A DNA stretch of 64,000 nucleotides from Ensifer adhaerens (GCF_002007205.1 NZ_LAZS01000005.1:1-64000), one strand, 5' to 3'; shown: positions 8,912 through 16,783, counted from the stretch's first letter. A program made the numbers and translations. Notes: generated by a model not told the origin, from the letters alone.

Positions 8912-9298
8912 ATGAAGAACCGCCTTTTTAACGCCGCTGCCGCCGCCGTCATCGGACTGACCGGCCTGCTCGGTGCCGCCTCCACCGCTTCGGCTGAATC
9001 GATCGAATTCGGCTTCGGCCCGCGCGGCGGCGTCGACGTCCAGTATCGCGACTACGACGGCGGCTATGGTGACGAGCGCGACTGGGGTCGCGGCCGTGAC
9101 CGCCACTGGGACCGTGACCGCCGCGGCCGTTGCGCGCCCTGGATGGCCGTCGACAAGGCCCGCGATCGTGGCCTCCGCCGCGCCTATGTCGCCGACGTCT
9201 CGTCGCGCCGCGTCGTCGTCGAAGGCCGTCGCCACGGCCAACGCCAGACGATCGTATTTGCAAACGCCCGCGGCTGCCCGACGATCGGCCGCTGGTAA
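8912..9298 (+). CDS. Small secreted Arg/Asp/Gly-rich protein
   Basis: A 128-residue exported protein of unknown function. The signal peptide runs to about residue 28 (MKNRLFNAAAAAVIGLTGLL, then GAASTASA). A low-complexity segment with alternating R, D, G, Y and W follows (GYGDERDWGRGRDRHWDRDR), and then a more ordered C-terminus with two cysteines (RGRCAPWMAVDKARDRGLR; ARGCPTIGRW) that could form a disulfide. Similar short periplasmic proteins occur widely in rhizobia. GGAGAGATCTT precedes the start and a strong terminator follows at 9346. Confidence 0.7.
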   Translation: MKNRLFNAAAAAVIGLTGLLGAASTASAESIEFGFGPRGGVDVQYRDYDGGYGDERDWGRGRDRHWDRDRRGRCAPWMAVDKARDRGLRRAYVADVSSRRVVVEGRRHGQRQTIVFANARGCPTIGRW

Positions 9299-9345
9299 GA
9301 CCCTGCAATCTTCCCGCCTCGTCTCCCCCGGCCGGCGGAAGAATG

Positions 9346-9377
9346 GCCCCTCATGCCAAGGCATGGGGGGCTTTTTT
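9346..9377 (+). terminator. Rho-independent terminator
   Basis: GCCCCTCATGCC pairs with GGCATGGGGGGC (one G-T pair) around AA and is followed by TTTTTT. It ends the secreted protein gene at 9298. Confidence 0.85.
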
Positions 9378-9971
9378 GTTGGCGCGGCAGCCACCAAGGG
9401 GTGCCGGTTGCGCGAGGCCCTGGCCGGGACGCGTAAACGAAGCGAAGTGGATCAGGCCGACAGCGCTGTCCACAGGTGCGAATCATCCTCTCGTGCGATC
9501 TTCGTGCCGGGCACCTGTCGCCGGCGTTCGCGCAGTTGCCAAACCGACGGCAAGGCTCCGGTGGTTCGCCCTCTATCATCGCCAGACGAACGAACGCACG
9601 GCGCGCTTCCATCGCGGACATCTCCCGCCTGGGCATCGGCGGATCTTCTTCAGACCAGATCCAGTCCATGTGTCAGCCATCGCCCGGAACACCTGCCAAG
9701 CATCTCGCTCGATTGAACACTCGGGACCAACGAACCATGCGGTGGGCTGAATGCCTGCTTCAGCGGCAAAGATGACGAGGAAAGTGGGCGAGGGCGGCGC
9801 CAGGCAGAGATCGCGGAGCGGTCGCGGGCGATGCCGCAGGGCGAGGGGCGGCAGCAAATCGCGCGCAGGAAGCGATGTCAAAGCAGGTGCGGGCAAGCTT
9901 AAGTCTGGAGATCGGGCGGCGTTCAGCGCAGGGATCGGCATCGGTCGCGTGCATCGCGATTGCCGTCGCCC
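9378..9971. other. Gene-free stretch of about 590 bp
   Basis: Open frames on both strands (for example 9184-9669 and 9576-10013, minus) lack recognisable domains and ribosome sites, and their composition is that of non-coding GC-rich DNA. It is bounded by two strong terminators facing inwards. Confidence 0.4.
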
Positions 9972-10011
9972 AAAAGAAAAGCCCCCGGCACCGATCCTCG
10001 GCACCAGGGGC
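9972..10011 (-). terminator. Rho-independent terminator of the SIMPL gene
   Basis: On the minus strand GCCCCTGGTGCCGA pairs with TCGGTGCCGGGGGC (three G-T pairs) around GGA and is followed by TTTTCTTTTG. A second hairpin (AACGCCCGC/GCGGGCGTT) lies between it and the stop. Confidence 0.85.
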
Positions 10012-10060
10012 ATTCGACTATCGAACGCCCGCGCTTGGCTGCGGGCGTTGCCGACAAGCC

Positions 10061-10801
10061 TTACTGCTTGATTTCGAAGGTCACGTTGACCGTCACGTTG
10101 TAGCTGTTTTCGCCGGTTGCGACCGGAACGGCGTCGGCGGCATATTCCTTGGCCATGCCGGCGCGCATCATCGGGATCGGCTCGGGGCGGAAGCCCTGCT
10201 CGGTGATGTTGACGATCTTGCCGACTGCGACGCCGGCCGCGTCTGCCAGCACCTTGGCCTTCTCGACGGCGTCGGCAACGGCCGCCTTGCGCGCCTCGGT
10301 GATCACGGCTTCCGGCTTGTCGTTGGTGAACTGCACGCCGCCGCCCTGGTTGACGCCGAGCGTGACCGACTTGTCGATGACTTCGCCGAGCTTGGCAAGG
10401 TCACGCACGCGAACGCTGACGCCGTTCGTCACCTGGTAGCCGATCAGCTCCGGCGCGCGGTTGCTGCCGTCGGTGTTGGTCGGATAGCTATACTGCGGGT
10501 TGAGCATGAAGCCGCTCGTCTGCAGGTCGCGATCGGCAATGCCGCTGTCCTTCAGCGACTTCAGAACTTCGGCCATGGTCTTGTTGTTGGCGTCCAGCGC
10601 TTCCCGCGCGGTCTTGGCGTCCTTGACGACGCTCAGTTGCAGGACCGCCATGTCCGGCGCGGTCGTCGCGCGGCCTTCGCCGGCAACGACGATGGTTGCC
10701 TTGTCCTTGTCCGTCTCCTGCGCCTGAGCGGCAGCGATGCCGGCAAAAGCTGCGGCGAAGGCGGCGATCGAAAGCGTGCGGGCAGTGCGTGTGGAAATCA
10801 T
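10061..10801 (-). CDS. SIMPL domain exported protein
   Basis: A 246-residue periplasmic protein of the SIMPL (DUF541) family. The signal peptide is about 27 residues (RTARTLSIAAFAAAFAGIAAA), followed by IVVAGEGRATTAPDMAVLQL, the standard opening strand. Further family parts are LKDSGIADRDLQTSGFMLNPQY and the helix AVADAVEKAKVLADAAGVAVGKIVNI. Known members include the signalling partner SIMPL and E. coli YggE, linked to oxidative stress; the activity is not defined. The start at 10801 follows GGAGAGACATCAACC, excluding an upstream in-frame extension. A strong terminator lies downstream. Confidence 0.85.
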   Translation of the reverse strand: MISTRTARTLSIAAFAAAFAGIAAAQAQETDKDKATIVVAGEGRATTAPDMAVLQLSVVKDAKTAREALDANNKTMAEVLKSLKDSGIADRDLQTSGFMLNPQYSYPTNTDGSNRAPELIGYQVTNGVSVRVRDLAKLGEVIDKSVTLGVNQGGGVQFTNDKPEAVITEARKAAVADAVEKAKVLADAAGVAVGKIVNITEQGFRPEPIPMMRAGMAKEYAADAVPVATGENSYNVTVNVTFEIKQ

Positions 10802-11056
10802 GGTTGATGTCTCTCCGGTTGTTCCGTCCCTGCGTCTTCTTGGCTGCCGATTGTGTGAGCATTGCGGCAATGGCTTGTCCGCAAAAAGGTTTTCGGCTAG
10901 AGCCAACACACACGCGAACTGCCATTGGTTCGCGCCGCTGGATCGCTACGCTGCCACGCCTTCTAAAGAAGCGCAAAGGCTGCCGTAGCGCTTAAAGTTG
11001 CTGCCCCGTTCTTATCCTTGGATCGTTACGATTTGAGGACAGGGCGGATCCAGAGT

Positions 11057-11132
11057 GGGCCTGTAGCTCAATGGTTAGAGCCGGCGGCTCATAACCGCTT
11101 GGTTGGGGGTTCGAGTCCCTCCGGGCCCACCA
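11057..11132 (+). tRNA. tRNA-Ile(CAU), lysidine-type
   Basis: A complete 76-nt tRNA with encoded CCA. The acceptor stem pairs GGGCCTG with CGGGCCC, the D-arm is GCTC/GAGC, the anticodon loop CTCATAA carries CAT, and the T-arm is GGGGG-TTCGAGT-CCCTC. The anticodon stem-loop (GGCGG CTCATAA CCGCT followed by TGGTT) resembles the minor isoleucine tRNA whose C34 is changed to lysidine by TilS, rather than elongator or initiator Met tRNA. Its 3' end is repeated at 11960-11976, so it served as an integration site. Confidence 0.9.
11116..11132 (+). repeat. attL-like core (tRNA 3' end)
   Basis: The last 17 bases of the tRNA-Ile gene, which recur with two changes at 11960-11976. This is the usual location of tyrosine-recombinase crossover sites. 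Confidence 0.6.
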
Positions 11133-11171
11133 ATCCCCTCTGAGCATTGAATTTGCTAGGTTTTCTGGCTG

Positions 11172-11187
11172 TTTTTGTCCCACATTT
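11172..11187. repeat. Arm-like repeat, left copy
   Basis: TTTTTGTCCCACATTT occurs here and again at 11911-11926 in the same orientation. Close by, a TGGGACA motif occurs inverted at 11204-11210 and at 11868-11874. Such repeats near a tRNA resemble integrase arm-binding sites. Confidence 0.5.
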
Positions 11188-11334
11188 GATATGCACGCCG
11201 GTATGGGACACTTTCCAGCGGTTTTGTTGCTACGCGATATAGCGTAAGATGTGTTCCTCCAACGTCGGACAATCCCAAACCCTTCCTCGTAGTTCCTGCT
11301 ACGATGTCCGATCAGGCAGCAATGGAGAATTTCG

Positions 11335-11661
11335 ATGGCTGGTCTGGGCGCGGACATGGTGCGAATGGTACGTCGCAACAAGCTGGTTGGTTTCTGGGCA
11401 GCGGAGAAACTGGCCCTTGCCGGCGAAAATGCCAAGATCTACTCGGATGATCTTGCGATGGCGGCGCTGGACGTCGAACGCAGCAACATTCTTGCGATAA
11501 TTCGAAGAGACTTTGACGCGGCAGGAGTGATCCAATCCGATGAGGACATTCTGGCGGTCATGAACGTCTGCTTGCTGAAGGCGGGAAAACCAACAAAGGG
11601 GTCAGACGGCAGCGATGCAGCGCTGCTGCACATTGCCCGTAACCTCATGCAAGGGTCGTGA
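11335..11661 (+). CDS. DUF1476 (F1-ATPase zeta subunit-like), short divergent copy
   Basis: A 108-residue protein recognisable as the DUF1476 family, whose alphaproteobacterial members act as the zeta inhibitor of the F1F0 ATP synthase. The match runs from RRNKLVGFWAAEKLALAG near residue 13 to IRRDFDAAGVIQSDEDILAVM near residue 57. The conserved N-terminal segment (TFDDRE...AKFAHDEE in normal zeta), which carries the inhibitory region, is absent and replaced by MAGLGADMVRMV. The protein is therefore unlikely to inhibit in the usual way. It is the only intact gene inside the tRNA-bounded island and is probably a paralogue; the normal copy should be elsewhere in the genome. A GGAG-like site (CAATGGAGAATTTCG) precedes the start. 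Confidence 0.7.
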   Translation: MAGLGADMVRMVRRNKLVGFWAAEKLALAGENAKIYSDDLAMAALDVERSNILAIIRRDFDAAGVIQSDEDILAVMNVCLLKAGKPTKGSDGSDAALLHIARNLMQGS

Positions 11662-11910
11662 ACGGCAGCACACCGAGGCCCGACGTCGACAAGCGAAGTT
11701 TGAGCCGGCCAATGCGCCACGTGAACAGGGTATAGAGCAAAATGCGGCGGCGTTCCAAGCGGGACGTACGATAGCCGATACCGGGATCAGAGCTTTCTCT
11801 GGCCCCGCGCCGTGATTTGTCGATCCATCAAGATGCGTGGCACAATTAGCCGCAAGGATCGCCGGCGTGGGACAATCTCCATAAAACGCATAACGACTTC
11901 AGGCACGAGA
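11662..11910. other. Island interior without a recognisable gene
   Basis: Nothing coding is evident. The stretch holds scattered TGGGACA motifs near its right end and no integrase remnant that I can recognise. Confidence 0.4.
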
Positions 11911-11926
11911 TTTTTGTCCCACATTT
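11911..11926. repeat. Arm-like repeat, right copy
   Basis: Identical 16-base copy of 11172-11187. It sits 33 bases before the right core repeat, as the left copy sits 39 bases after the left core. Confidence 0.5.
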
Positions 11927-11959
11927 TTCTAAATACCTGAATTGATGGTATTTTCGGAA

Positions 11960-11976
11960 TTCCTTCGGGCCCACCA
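11960..11976 (+). repeat. attR-like core
   Basis: TTCCTTCGGGCCCACCA matches the tRNA-Ile 3' end in 15 of 17 positions, including the whole CGGGCCCACCA end. It lies 844 bp after the tRNA and marks the likely right border of the island. Confidence 0.6.
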
Positions 11977-11989
11977 CTCAAAAAATCCA

Positions 11990-12197
11990 GCTTGTCACGT
12001 GCTCGTCCGAAGTGGTCAGGCTGCGCGGCTTTACCGCCGTCTTGCGCGGGCGCCTGTTCCAGGGCGGCCACCGCAACGGCGTCCCATTGGGAGAGAATGT
12101 GCTCGGCGTCGTAGCGCCGGACGTTGGCTTCAGCGTTCGTGGCGAGGCGGGCGTGCTGCGACGCGTCACCCATAAGGTTGGAGAGCGCGTCGGCCAG
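11990..12197 (-). pseudogene. Glycosyltransferase remnant, C-terminal fragment
   Basis: On the minus strand the frame reads LADALSNLMGDASQHARL, then NVRRYDAEHILSQWDAV, which is the final helix region of GT4-type glycosyltransferases. A stop codon (TGA) lies immediately upstream in frame, so no N-terminal part is attached. An open frame of 128 codons (11787-12173) can be drawn through it but runs on into island DNA without family similarity. It may belong with the N-terminal remnant at 13966-14346, on the same strand and in the right order. Confidence 0.6.
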
Positions 12198-12321
12198 TCA
12201 CCTGGAACTGAAGTTCATTACATTGTAGGCTTGGCCTCTTCATGGGAGGTTGAGCAATGGCAAATGCCACTGGCCGACCGACGGCACCATTGATGAGCAT
12301 ACGGTTGGCGGCGGCGCTTTC

Positions 12322-13518
12322 TTAAAAATCGGCTCGATGGCCTGCTCGACGAAGTTCGCCCCGGGCGGCCCTCACGGTCATCTCATCCCAAAGCAATGAT
12401 GCTGTCCGTGCGAACGCGCTGTAACCGGCTTCAAACGGATGGCCGTCTCTTTCAGGATAAAAGCGCTGCCCGGCAAGGGTCGCATGCTGCAGGGCATCGG
12501 CGGTTGCGACAAGCGCGCTGCGATATGGCAAACCGAGCTCCTCTGCGGTTTCGCGGATTTTGTCCTCAAGCGCAACCTGACGTTCAACGCTGAGGACAAA
12601 TTCCGGCGCGGCTGACGCCAGCCGGTCATGGCGACGCAGGCATTCGAAGATCACGCGCTCTTTCGACGGAATGAGCAGAATGCCCACCCGCCCAGGCCGC
12701 TGCTGTGCCCAATCGGCCGCAAACCGCTGGAAGTCGCCGAACATTGCTGCGGTTTCGGGCGACGCCAGATCTGCCATGCGGCCGTGGTCGTCGACATAGC
12801 GCTTCAGGACGGAAGGGCATCCGTCCGGAAATGTATAGTATTCGGATGTTTCGCCATCGCCCGGTTTGAACAGTCGGGCGTAAAGGCTCTTCAGTCGTTC
12901 CCCTATCTCATGGTGATAGGCACTCAGGATCGCGACATTCTCGACAAGCGTCGTCTTGAGGCTCGCGGATTGCGCCTTGGCACACTGCGAATAACCTCCC
13001 GGGTCACCGAACAGGGCCTGCAGATGAAGCCGCTTCTGCTCTGAGAGCCAGAAGTCGGAACGTGCGTTCATGATATCACAGGCGGAAAAGACGACCGCGA
13101 AGTCGTTGGCAGGGAAAACGGCGACAATGTTGCCTTTCGCGCCCGCGGCCAGGGCATCGTGCACGATGGCGTGATAAGTGTAGATGCCGTAGCTTCCAAC
13201 ACCGAAGTTGGACGTGCGCTCGCCCGTCGCCGCCGCGAAAGCCGCCGGCCAGGAATGCGCGCTATCAACGTTGTTGCCATAGGTCATCGAATCGCCGATC
13301 GCCGCGACCTGAAAGTCATGACCTGCTCCAGGCGGATTCCGGAAGCCGTCCTTGTCTACGTCGCCCAGTGCCGGATCGAGGCGATAGCCATATTTCTCGT
13401 CGATGCTCCGGTGCGTCCGTGTGCCGATCGGAAACGGCGTAAACATGCGCAGCATTGCTTCCCCGGCACCGAGCGCCACGGTGAGCGAGATCAACAGCAG
13501 CATCATATTTTTCAGCAT
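12322..13518 (-). CDS. SGNH/GDSL hydrolase family protein
   Basis: A 398-residue protein with an N-terminal hydrophobic anchor (MMLLLISLTVALGAG) and an SGNH hydrolase body, probably facing the periplasm. Block I is AIGDSMTYGNN (catalytic Ser about residue 77), block II is NFGVGSYGIY, block III is PANDFA with the oxyanion Asn, and block V is ERDGHPFEAGYSAFA with the Asp-x-His pair. Such enzymes remove or move acyl groups on polysaccharides. The gene is flanked on both sides by fragments of a glycosyltransferase, which suggests a former surface-polysaccharide locus. A poor ribosome site (GGGAGGCGAC) precedes the start. Confidence 0.75.
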   Translation of the reverse strand: MLKNMMLLLISLTVALGAGEAMLRMFTPFPIGTRTHRSIDEKYGYRLDPALGDVDKDGFRNPPGAGHDFQVAAIGDSMTYGNNVDSAHSWPAAFAAATGERTSNFGVGSYGIYTYHAIVHDALAAGAKGNIVAVFPANDFAVVFSACDIMNARSDFWLSEQKRLHLQALFGDPGGYSQCAKAQSASLKTTLVENVAILSAYHHEIGERLKSLYARLFKPGDGETSEYYTFPDGCPSVLKRYVDDHGRMADLASPETAAMFGDFQRFAADWAQQRPGRVGILLIPSKERVIFECLRRHDRLASAAPEFVLSVERQVALEDKIRETAEELGLPYRSALVATADALQHATLAGQRFYPERDGHPFEAGYSAFARTASLLWDEMTVRAARGELRRAGHRADF

Positions 13519-13965
13519 GTCGCCTCCCTCTCATACCCGATGCGAAATCGACCCGGCATAGTTGCCGGCCGCAGCCGCGCAGTCCCCCGCATGCCTGCCG
13601 CGCGGCGGTCCGAGCGATCCCGTCACGTTCTGCGCCGGCTTCGCGCGAATGTCGGAAAGGTCGACGAGACGAAAGTCAGCCGGAAAAATTCTCCACGACA
13701 ACTTAAGGAAGCGATAAACGTTTACTGTGCAAGAAATGCGAATTAGGTCGCCACCAAAAGTACAAGCACATGTATATGCGTAATCAGTAATATTAAACTT
13801 CTATCATGCGTTTGGCCGTGCCGCCATTAGCCCGGATGGAGGATGAACCGCGCGAGCCGTCTTCGGTCAGACAAGAGCAAGGTTCGGGCTCGCGCTTACC
13901 TGCCCCGAGCGATCAACGCCAGGATCACGTCCAGAACGACATTGGCGCCAGCGGCAACGTCGACG
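13519..13965. other. AT-richer leader of the SGNH gene and pseudogene tail
   Basis: About 450 bp with no intact gene. Positions 13700-13810 are clearly AT-richer than the surroundings and probably hold the promoter of the SGNH gene. From 13870 the minus strand carries the scrambled tail of the glycosyltransferase remnant. Confidence 0.4.
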
Positions 13966-14346
13966 GACGCCAGGCATTTCCACCCGATCAGCCAGGCCAA
14001 GCGCGTCGCGCTGGGCTTCGAGCGGCTGTCTTGCTTCGCCGTCACCCCAGATGACGAGCTTCCATTCGGGATGGGTTGCGGCGACCTTCGCGAAGGCGGC
14101 GCGCAGCTTGCCGGCCCTCTCAGCGGGCACGTCCATCCGCTCGATGGAAACGCGTGGATCGAGCTTGTAGTAGCGCTCCGTGGCCGGTGCTTCGAGCGTG
14201 ATCACCGTGATACCGTAGCCGAGGCGGGCCCAGTGACTGGCGACATGTTCGGTGCTGCCGGCACCGAGCGCCGGAACAATGATGGTTATGCGCGCGCCGG
14301 CGATGCCGGCCGCTCCGGCGATGTCGGTACCCGTGCCCTGATCCAA
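13966..14346 (-). pseudogene. Glycosyltransferase remnant, N-terminal and central parts
   Basis: On the minus strand an open frame begins near ARITIIVPALGAGSTEHVAS and continues through RLGYGITVITLEAPATERYY and RVSIERMDVP, the N-terminal Rossmann half of a GT4-type glycosyltransferase. It then jumps directly to AAFAKVAATHPEWKLVIWGDG and LEAQRDALGLADRVEMPGV, which belongs to the middle of the family; about 100 residues between are missing. After MPGV the similarity stops. The gene therefore has an internal in-frame deletion and a lost 3' half and cannot be functional. The C-terminal fragment at 11990-12197 could be its missing end. Confidence 0.7.
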
Positions 14347-14595
14347 TTTGGATTGCCCCTCGCTCTCCCCGATTTTATTATTAACAACTCCTTAAATTCG
14401 CGCAACGGGACTTTCGCAGCGTGGTAAACGGGCGACCGGAAAAAAGCGACCGAGGCCCGTCAGCGTGGTTCGTCGTCGATGCCCCGCAAGAGAAGGTCAG
14501 AGGCAGACCACAGCCCCTGGAATGGCAACCGGGCACAAGGGCGTAGGTTTCTGCGGTGCGTGGAGGCTCGGAACCAGGCGGCCGAAGGGCCGCAC

Positions 14596-14675
14596 AAAAA
14601 AATGCCCGCAGAACGCGGGCAGTTTTGGAGTGGGCGCATACGCTCAAACATGTTGCGCCTTTCTCCAAGGTGGCT
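14596..14675 (-). ncRNA. Probable structured small RNA with terminator
   Basis: Read on the minus strand, TTGGAG at 14668 pairs with CTCCAA ending at 14625, enclosing a second stem GGCGCA/TGCGCC, and is followed by a terminator hairpin CTGCCCGC, GTTCT, GCGGGCA and seven T residues. This nested hairpin plus rho-independent terminator has the shape of a trans-acting bacterial sRNA. From memory the sequence resembles the suhB/MmgR family of Rhizobiales sRNAs, which occur in several copies per genome, but I could not check this. A short reading frame (NMFERMRPLQNCP) crosses it and is probably chance. Confidence 0.5.
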
Positions 14676-15147
14676 GGCAGAGGTCAAGGATCTGTAAATG
14701 CGGGATAGCTAAAAATAGGGAATGGGGCGGTTCTTCGCCCCGGTGACCTGCCGCGCGCGAGGATTTGCCGGTGAAGCGGTGGCTGGAGGCAGATTTTTTG
14801 TCCGCGGGCCTCCGGCGCTGGGTCGGCCGGGTGTTGCCACCGGGCGTGGTAGGGCGCGAAGCGGTCAAGGCGGGTTGCGATTGCCGATGCGGTACAGCCC
14901 AGCTCAACCAAGCCGTTGTTTTTCCTGGATGGGGTTGCCCTCGGCCGCGCCGGTGATGCGCGCTTGCCCTCGGCAAGGCGTGGGGCTCGTCGGTGCAGGG
15001 CGGAAGCCGCCGGTACAACCATGGCGGAAACCTTAAGAAAGGAAATGTTAATTTAAGCGATGAATAATGAAAAAGGGGGTTGAAGATCGCCGCCATTTCG
15101 CCCTAAGGAAGCCCCGGGCGGCTGGACCGCTATTCGAAAGGACGTTT
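14676..15147. other. 472-bp intergenic stretch, no gene seen
   Basis: Overlapping open frames on the minus strand (14644-15096, 14684-15022) lack family features. A GGGGCG/CGCCCC hairpin lies at about 14724-14741. The stretch likely carries the promoters of the sRNA and of the lipoprotein gene. Confidence 0.4.
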
Positions 15148-15501
15148 ATGCGATCAAAAACCGCATGTGCCGGCGCAAGCCGCACCGCCGTTTCGGGTTT
15201 CAAGTTTCTCGTACCGACAACATCTGTTCTGGGCCTCTTGCTTCTGTCTGCCGGCTGTTCGTCGACGGTCGTCAGCGAAACGCCGCTGTTTGCCTCGGGC
15301 CATTCCAGTGCCTATGCGAGCCCTTCGATCAAGGTCCGCAAAGAAGAGAAACAGCTGAAGATCGCCGAAGCGGACGAGGATATCGTCGAGCCGGCGCCGG
15401 CGCGCAGGCGTACGACCGCCTATCTCGGCCGCGCGCCCTATATCTGCTCGCCGAGCGGTTTCGGGCGCACGTCGCGCTGCTTCCTGAGAGCGTCGCTGTA
15501 G
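15148..15501 (+). CDS. Small hypothetical lipoprotein
   Basis: A 117-residue predicted lipoprotein. A long N-region (to about residue 25) precedes the hydrophobic stretch TSVLGLLLLSAGC, with the lipobox Cys near residue 37. The mature part is short, charged in the middle (KVRKEEKQLKIAEADEDIVE), and ends in a cysteine-bearing tail YICSPSGFGRTSRCFLRA that looks conserved among rhizobial homologues. Function unknown. GAAAGGACGTTT precedes the start at 15148, which I prefer over the upstream ATG at 15067. Confidence 0.65.
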   Translation: MRSKTACAGASRTAVSGFKFLVPTTSVLGLLLLSAGCSSTVVSETPLFASGHSSAYASPSIKVRKEEKQLKIAEADEDIVEPAPARRRTTAYLGRAPYICSPSGFGRTSRCFLRASL

Positions 15502-15710
15502 CGGCCGCAGTCTTCGGGAACGAGGCGCATCCGGTCGGGTGCCCCTGACCTTTTCGGCGGTGACTTTCTGACCGCCGGGTTTCAGTGGAACTGGCGCGTT
15601 GCAGGGCCGGCGGGGGTTACGGCCGCGTCCGTGCCGATCACCGTCTCCAGCGCGCAGCAAGACAGGTCTGGTTTTATGCGGTGCCACACGTGGCCCGCCG
15701 GAGAATTTCG

Positions 15711-16727
15711 TTGTCCATTGCAGTCTTGAGATCGGTCCTTGGCGCGGGCGCGCTGGCGCTTCTGGCGATCGCCGGAGCGACGCCGGCGGGCGCGCAGGAC
15801 CCCGTCAACGGCATCGACCGGACGTTGACGACCGCCGCCATCGCGCCGGCGGCAAGGGAGACGAAAGCGCGCACGGTCGAAATCGGCGTCTATGATCCGC
15901 ATGATGCCGTCGCCGACAGCGACGCGCTGACGCTCGAGCATGTCTTCGTCTACTGGCAAAAGCCGGACCGGGCGCTGTTGAAGCGGAAGTTCGCGATAGC
16001 GCAGCGGCAGGGGCGGGCGCTGATGCTCTCGGTCGAACCCTATACCCACGCCGCCGACTGGCGCGCCGGCGGCAACCGGCTGTTCGCCGATATCGGCAAG
16101 GGCCGCTTCGACCGCGAAATCGCCGAGATCTGCACCCGCGCCGCCGGCTTCGGCGGGCGGGTTTACATCCGCTGGGGCCATGAGATGGAGGAACCCGGCG
16201 AGCGCTATCCCTGGGCACGCCGCGACAGCGAAGGCTACAAGACGGCGTTCCGCTATTTCGTGGCCAAGTGCCGGGAGCTGGCGCCGGACGCCCGCTACGT
16301 CTGGTCGCCGAAGGGCCACCGCAATCTCGCTGCCTACTATCCGGGTGACGATGTCGTCGATGCGATCGGCATTCCCGTCTGGGGTCTGCAGAAGATGGAT
16401 GTCGATTACTGGGGGCGCGGACGCCGTTTCGTCGAGGCGCTCAAGGAAAAGTACCAGCGCGTTTCGCGTTACGGCAAGCCCGTGATCGTCGCCGAACTCG
16501 GCGTCTCCGGTTCGGCTGATTACAAGCGCGCCTGGTATGCCGAAATCCTCGACCAGCAGACCTATCGCCAGGCCTTCCCGCTTCTGACAACCGTCGTGTT
16601 CTTCAACGACAAGGAACCGTACAAGTGGCCGCTCGGTTACGGCGCGCCGGACTGGCGGCTCGATCGGGAGGCGCTGAAGGCGCTCGCCGGCCGGGAACCG
16701 AAGGAAGCGGCTGAACTCGCCGACTGA
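15711..16727 (+). CDS. Secreted GH26-like glycoside hydrolase
   Basis: An exported protein of about 338 residues, probably hydrolysing a beta-linked polysaccharide. After a signal peptide (AVLRSVLGAGALALLAIAG) the body has a TIM-barrel look: LEHVFVYWQKP, LMLSVEPYTHAADW, then YIRWGHEMEEPGERYPWA near residue 153, where the Glu of HEM is the expected acid/base, and VIVAELGVSG near residue 260 with a candidate nucleophile Glu. This matches the GH26 layout (mannanase-type) but could be a related endoglucanase family. I chose TTG at 15711, with GGAGAA ahead, because it starts the signal peptide cleanly; GTG codons at 15681 and 15690 are alternatives. Confidence 0.7.
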   Translation: MSIAVLRSVLGAGALALLAIAGATPAGAQDPVNGIDRTLTTAAIAPAARETKARTVEIGVYDPHDAVADSDALTLEHVFVYWQKPDRALLKRKFAIAQRQGRALMLSVEPYTHAADWRAGGNRLFADIGKGRFDREIAEICTRAAGFGGRVYIRWGHEMEEPGERYPWARRDSEGYKTAFRYFVAKCRELAPDARYVWSPKGHRNLAAYYPGDDVVDAIGIPVWGLQKMDVDYWGRGRRFVEALKEKYQRVSRYGKPVIVAELGVSGSADYKRAWYAEILDQQTYRQAFPLLTTVVFFNDKEPYKWPLGYGAPDWRLDREALKALAGREPKEAAELAD

Positions 16728-16783
16728 TTGCCGTGCGTGGCATGAAATCCTGCTGATCGCAGCAGAGGCACTTTCCGGTGGGG

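Noticed and set aside
9184-10013. Overlapping minus-strand frames between the two terminators
   Set aside because: No domain, no ribosome site, and part is antisense to the secreted protein gene.
11787-12173. A 128-codon minus-strand frame as an intact gene
   Set aside because: Only its first part resembles a glycosyltransferase C-terminus; the rest crosses the island border. It is treated as a fragment.
12258-12326. A 22-codon frame after GGGAGG in the spacer beside the SGNH gene
   Set aside because: The ribosome site is good but the peptide is short, unrecognised and lies in decayed DNA.
14644-15096. A minus-strand protein gene, or RNase P RNA / tmRNA, in the gene-poor stretch
   Set aside because: The frames lack family features. 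I looked for the conserved RNase P (GAGGAAAGTC) and tmRNA tag features and did not find them.
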